Shown one piece after another: positions 61,176-61,184 of a stretch of 61,184 nt of DNA. The stretch spans positions 1 to 61,184 of the forward strand of contig MVZN01000013.1 in NCBI GenBank assembly GCA_002069125.1, written 5' to 3'. The translations under genes and the position numbers were made by a program. Each line of letters starts with the position of its first letter. Within the stretch, counting starts at the first letter, position 1. This stretch comes from Spirochaetes bacterium ADurb.BinA120 (lineage in GTDB: Bacteria; Spirochaetota; UBA4802; UBA5368). Under the pieces are notes generated by a model that worked only from the letters and a program-made list of their open reading frames with translations, searched no databases and had not been told where the DNA came from.

Positions 61176-61184
61176 TATGGTAAT
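61169..61184 (+). repeat. ATGGTAAT tandem repeat cut by window end
   Basis: Two perfect tandem copies of the octamer ATGGTAAT (61169-61176 and 61177-61184) end exactly at the window border. The array may continue. Confidence 0.5.

Larger units (their letters stand above)
55190..61184 (+). mobile_element. Integrative element at tRNA-Val, left part
   Basis: From the tRNA-Val 3' end onward all genes run on the plus strand and fit an integrative element: integrase, HTH excisionase, primase, helicase and short unknown genes, with no relation to the host operons before it. The likely attL core is the tRNA 3' end (from about 55190 to 55211), which element integration would duplicate; attR lies beyond the window. 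No capsid, tail or conjugation gene is seen yet, so prophage, satellite and plasmid-like element are all open. Confidence 0.75.

Overview
The window reads as chromosomal DNA of a GC-rich (by eye about 58-60 %) member of the Spirochaetota. Two genes carry that call: a P83/100-family antigen homologue (22529-24271) and a FlaA flagellar filament sheath protein (40313-40975), both families typical of spirochaetes. An O-antigen ligase-like protein, Mla-type lipid transport genes, LolA and Mpl indicate a diderm envelope with lipopolysaccharide-like polymers. The genus cannot be named; an uncultured or Leptospira-side lineage is a guess.

Layout. 0-4.3 kb: small minus-strand genes and a TrpB2-type tryptophan synthase beta gene preceded by a complete trp attenuator (Trp-rich leader peptide, antiterminator, terminator). 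4.5-10.3 kb: a hybrid histidine kinase, tRNA-Phe and two TPR proteins. 10.5-15.8 kb: a tightly packed plus-strand operon mltG, U32-family gene, hisS and a large unknown gene. 16-24.3 kb: chemoreceptor, radical SAM protein, aldehyde:ferredoxin oxidoreductase translationally coupled to hslO, and P83/100. 24.3-39.8 kb: a long minus-strand block, read from the top: a FWP-motif outer-membrane-like protein, mlaE-mlaF-mlaD, lolA-rodZ-rimO-pgsA-pgpA, a pentahaem cytochrome, a HIT protein, a TPR lipoprotein, dprA, a monohaem membrane sensor, topA and a Xer recombinase. 40-53 kb: flaA, an SH3-domain protein, archaeal-type phosphoglycerate mutase, an orphan HEPN protein, moaE/moaD, O-antigen ligase, a catalytically eroded RtcA-like gene coupled to serS, a thioredoxin-reductase-like flavoprotein lacking NADPH motifs, and mpl. 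53-55.1 kb: two small envelope proteins, then rpsT and an HU-like gene.

55.1 kb to the end: an integrative element sitting at the 3' end of tRNA-Val(UAC), running off the window. It has an integrase, an excisionase-like HTH protein, an archaeo-eukaryotic primase (Prim-Pol) overlapping a D5-type helicase, and then short genes separated by unusual inverted-repeat cassettes. Each complete cassette is built from three tandem copies of a short motif facing three inverted copies (GTTAAC in the first, GGTGCATAA in the second), placed between one gene's stop and the next gene's ribosome binding site. A third, different tandem motif starts at the very end of the window. These cassettes are the least explained structures here; replication-origin iterons, operators or recombination sites are all possible.

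How the genes fit together: the minus block joins envelope assembly (Mla, LolA, RodZ, PgsA/PgpA) with translation modification (RimO) and DNA uptake/topology (DprA, TopA, Xer). The c-type haem proteins, the tungsten/molybdenum-type oxidoreductase with MoaD/MoaE and the probable ferredoxin-dependent flavoprotein suggest an anaerobic or microaerobic redox life. All functional assignments rest on reading protein motifs by eye; no database search was run.
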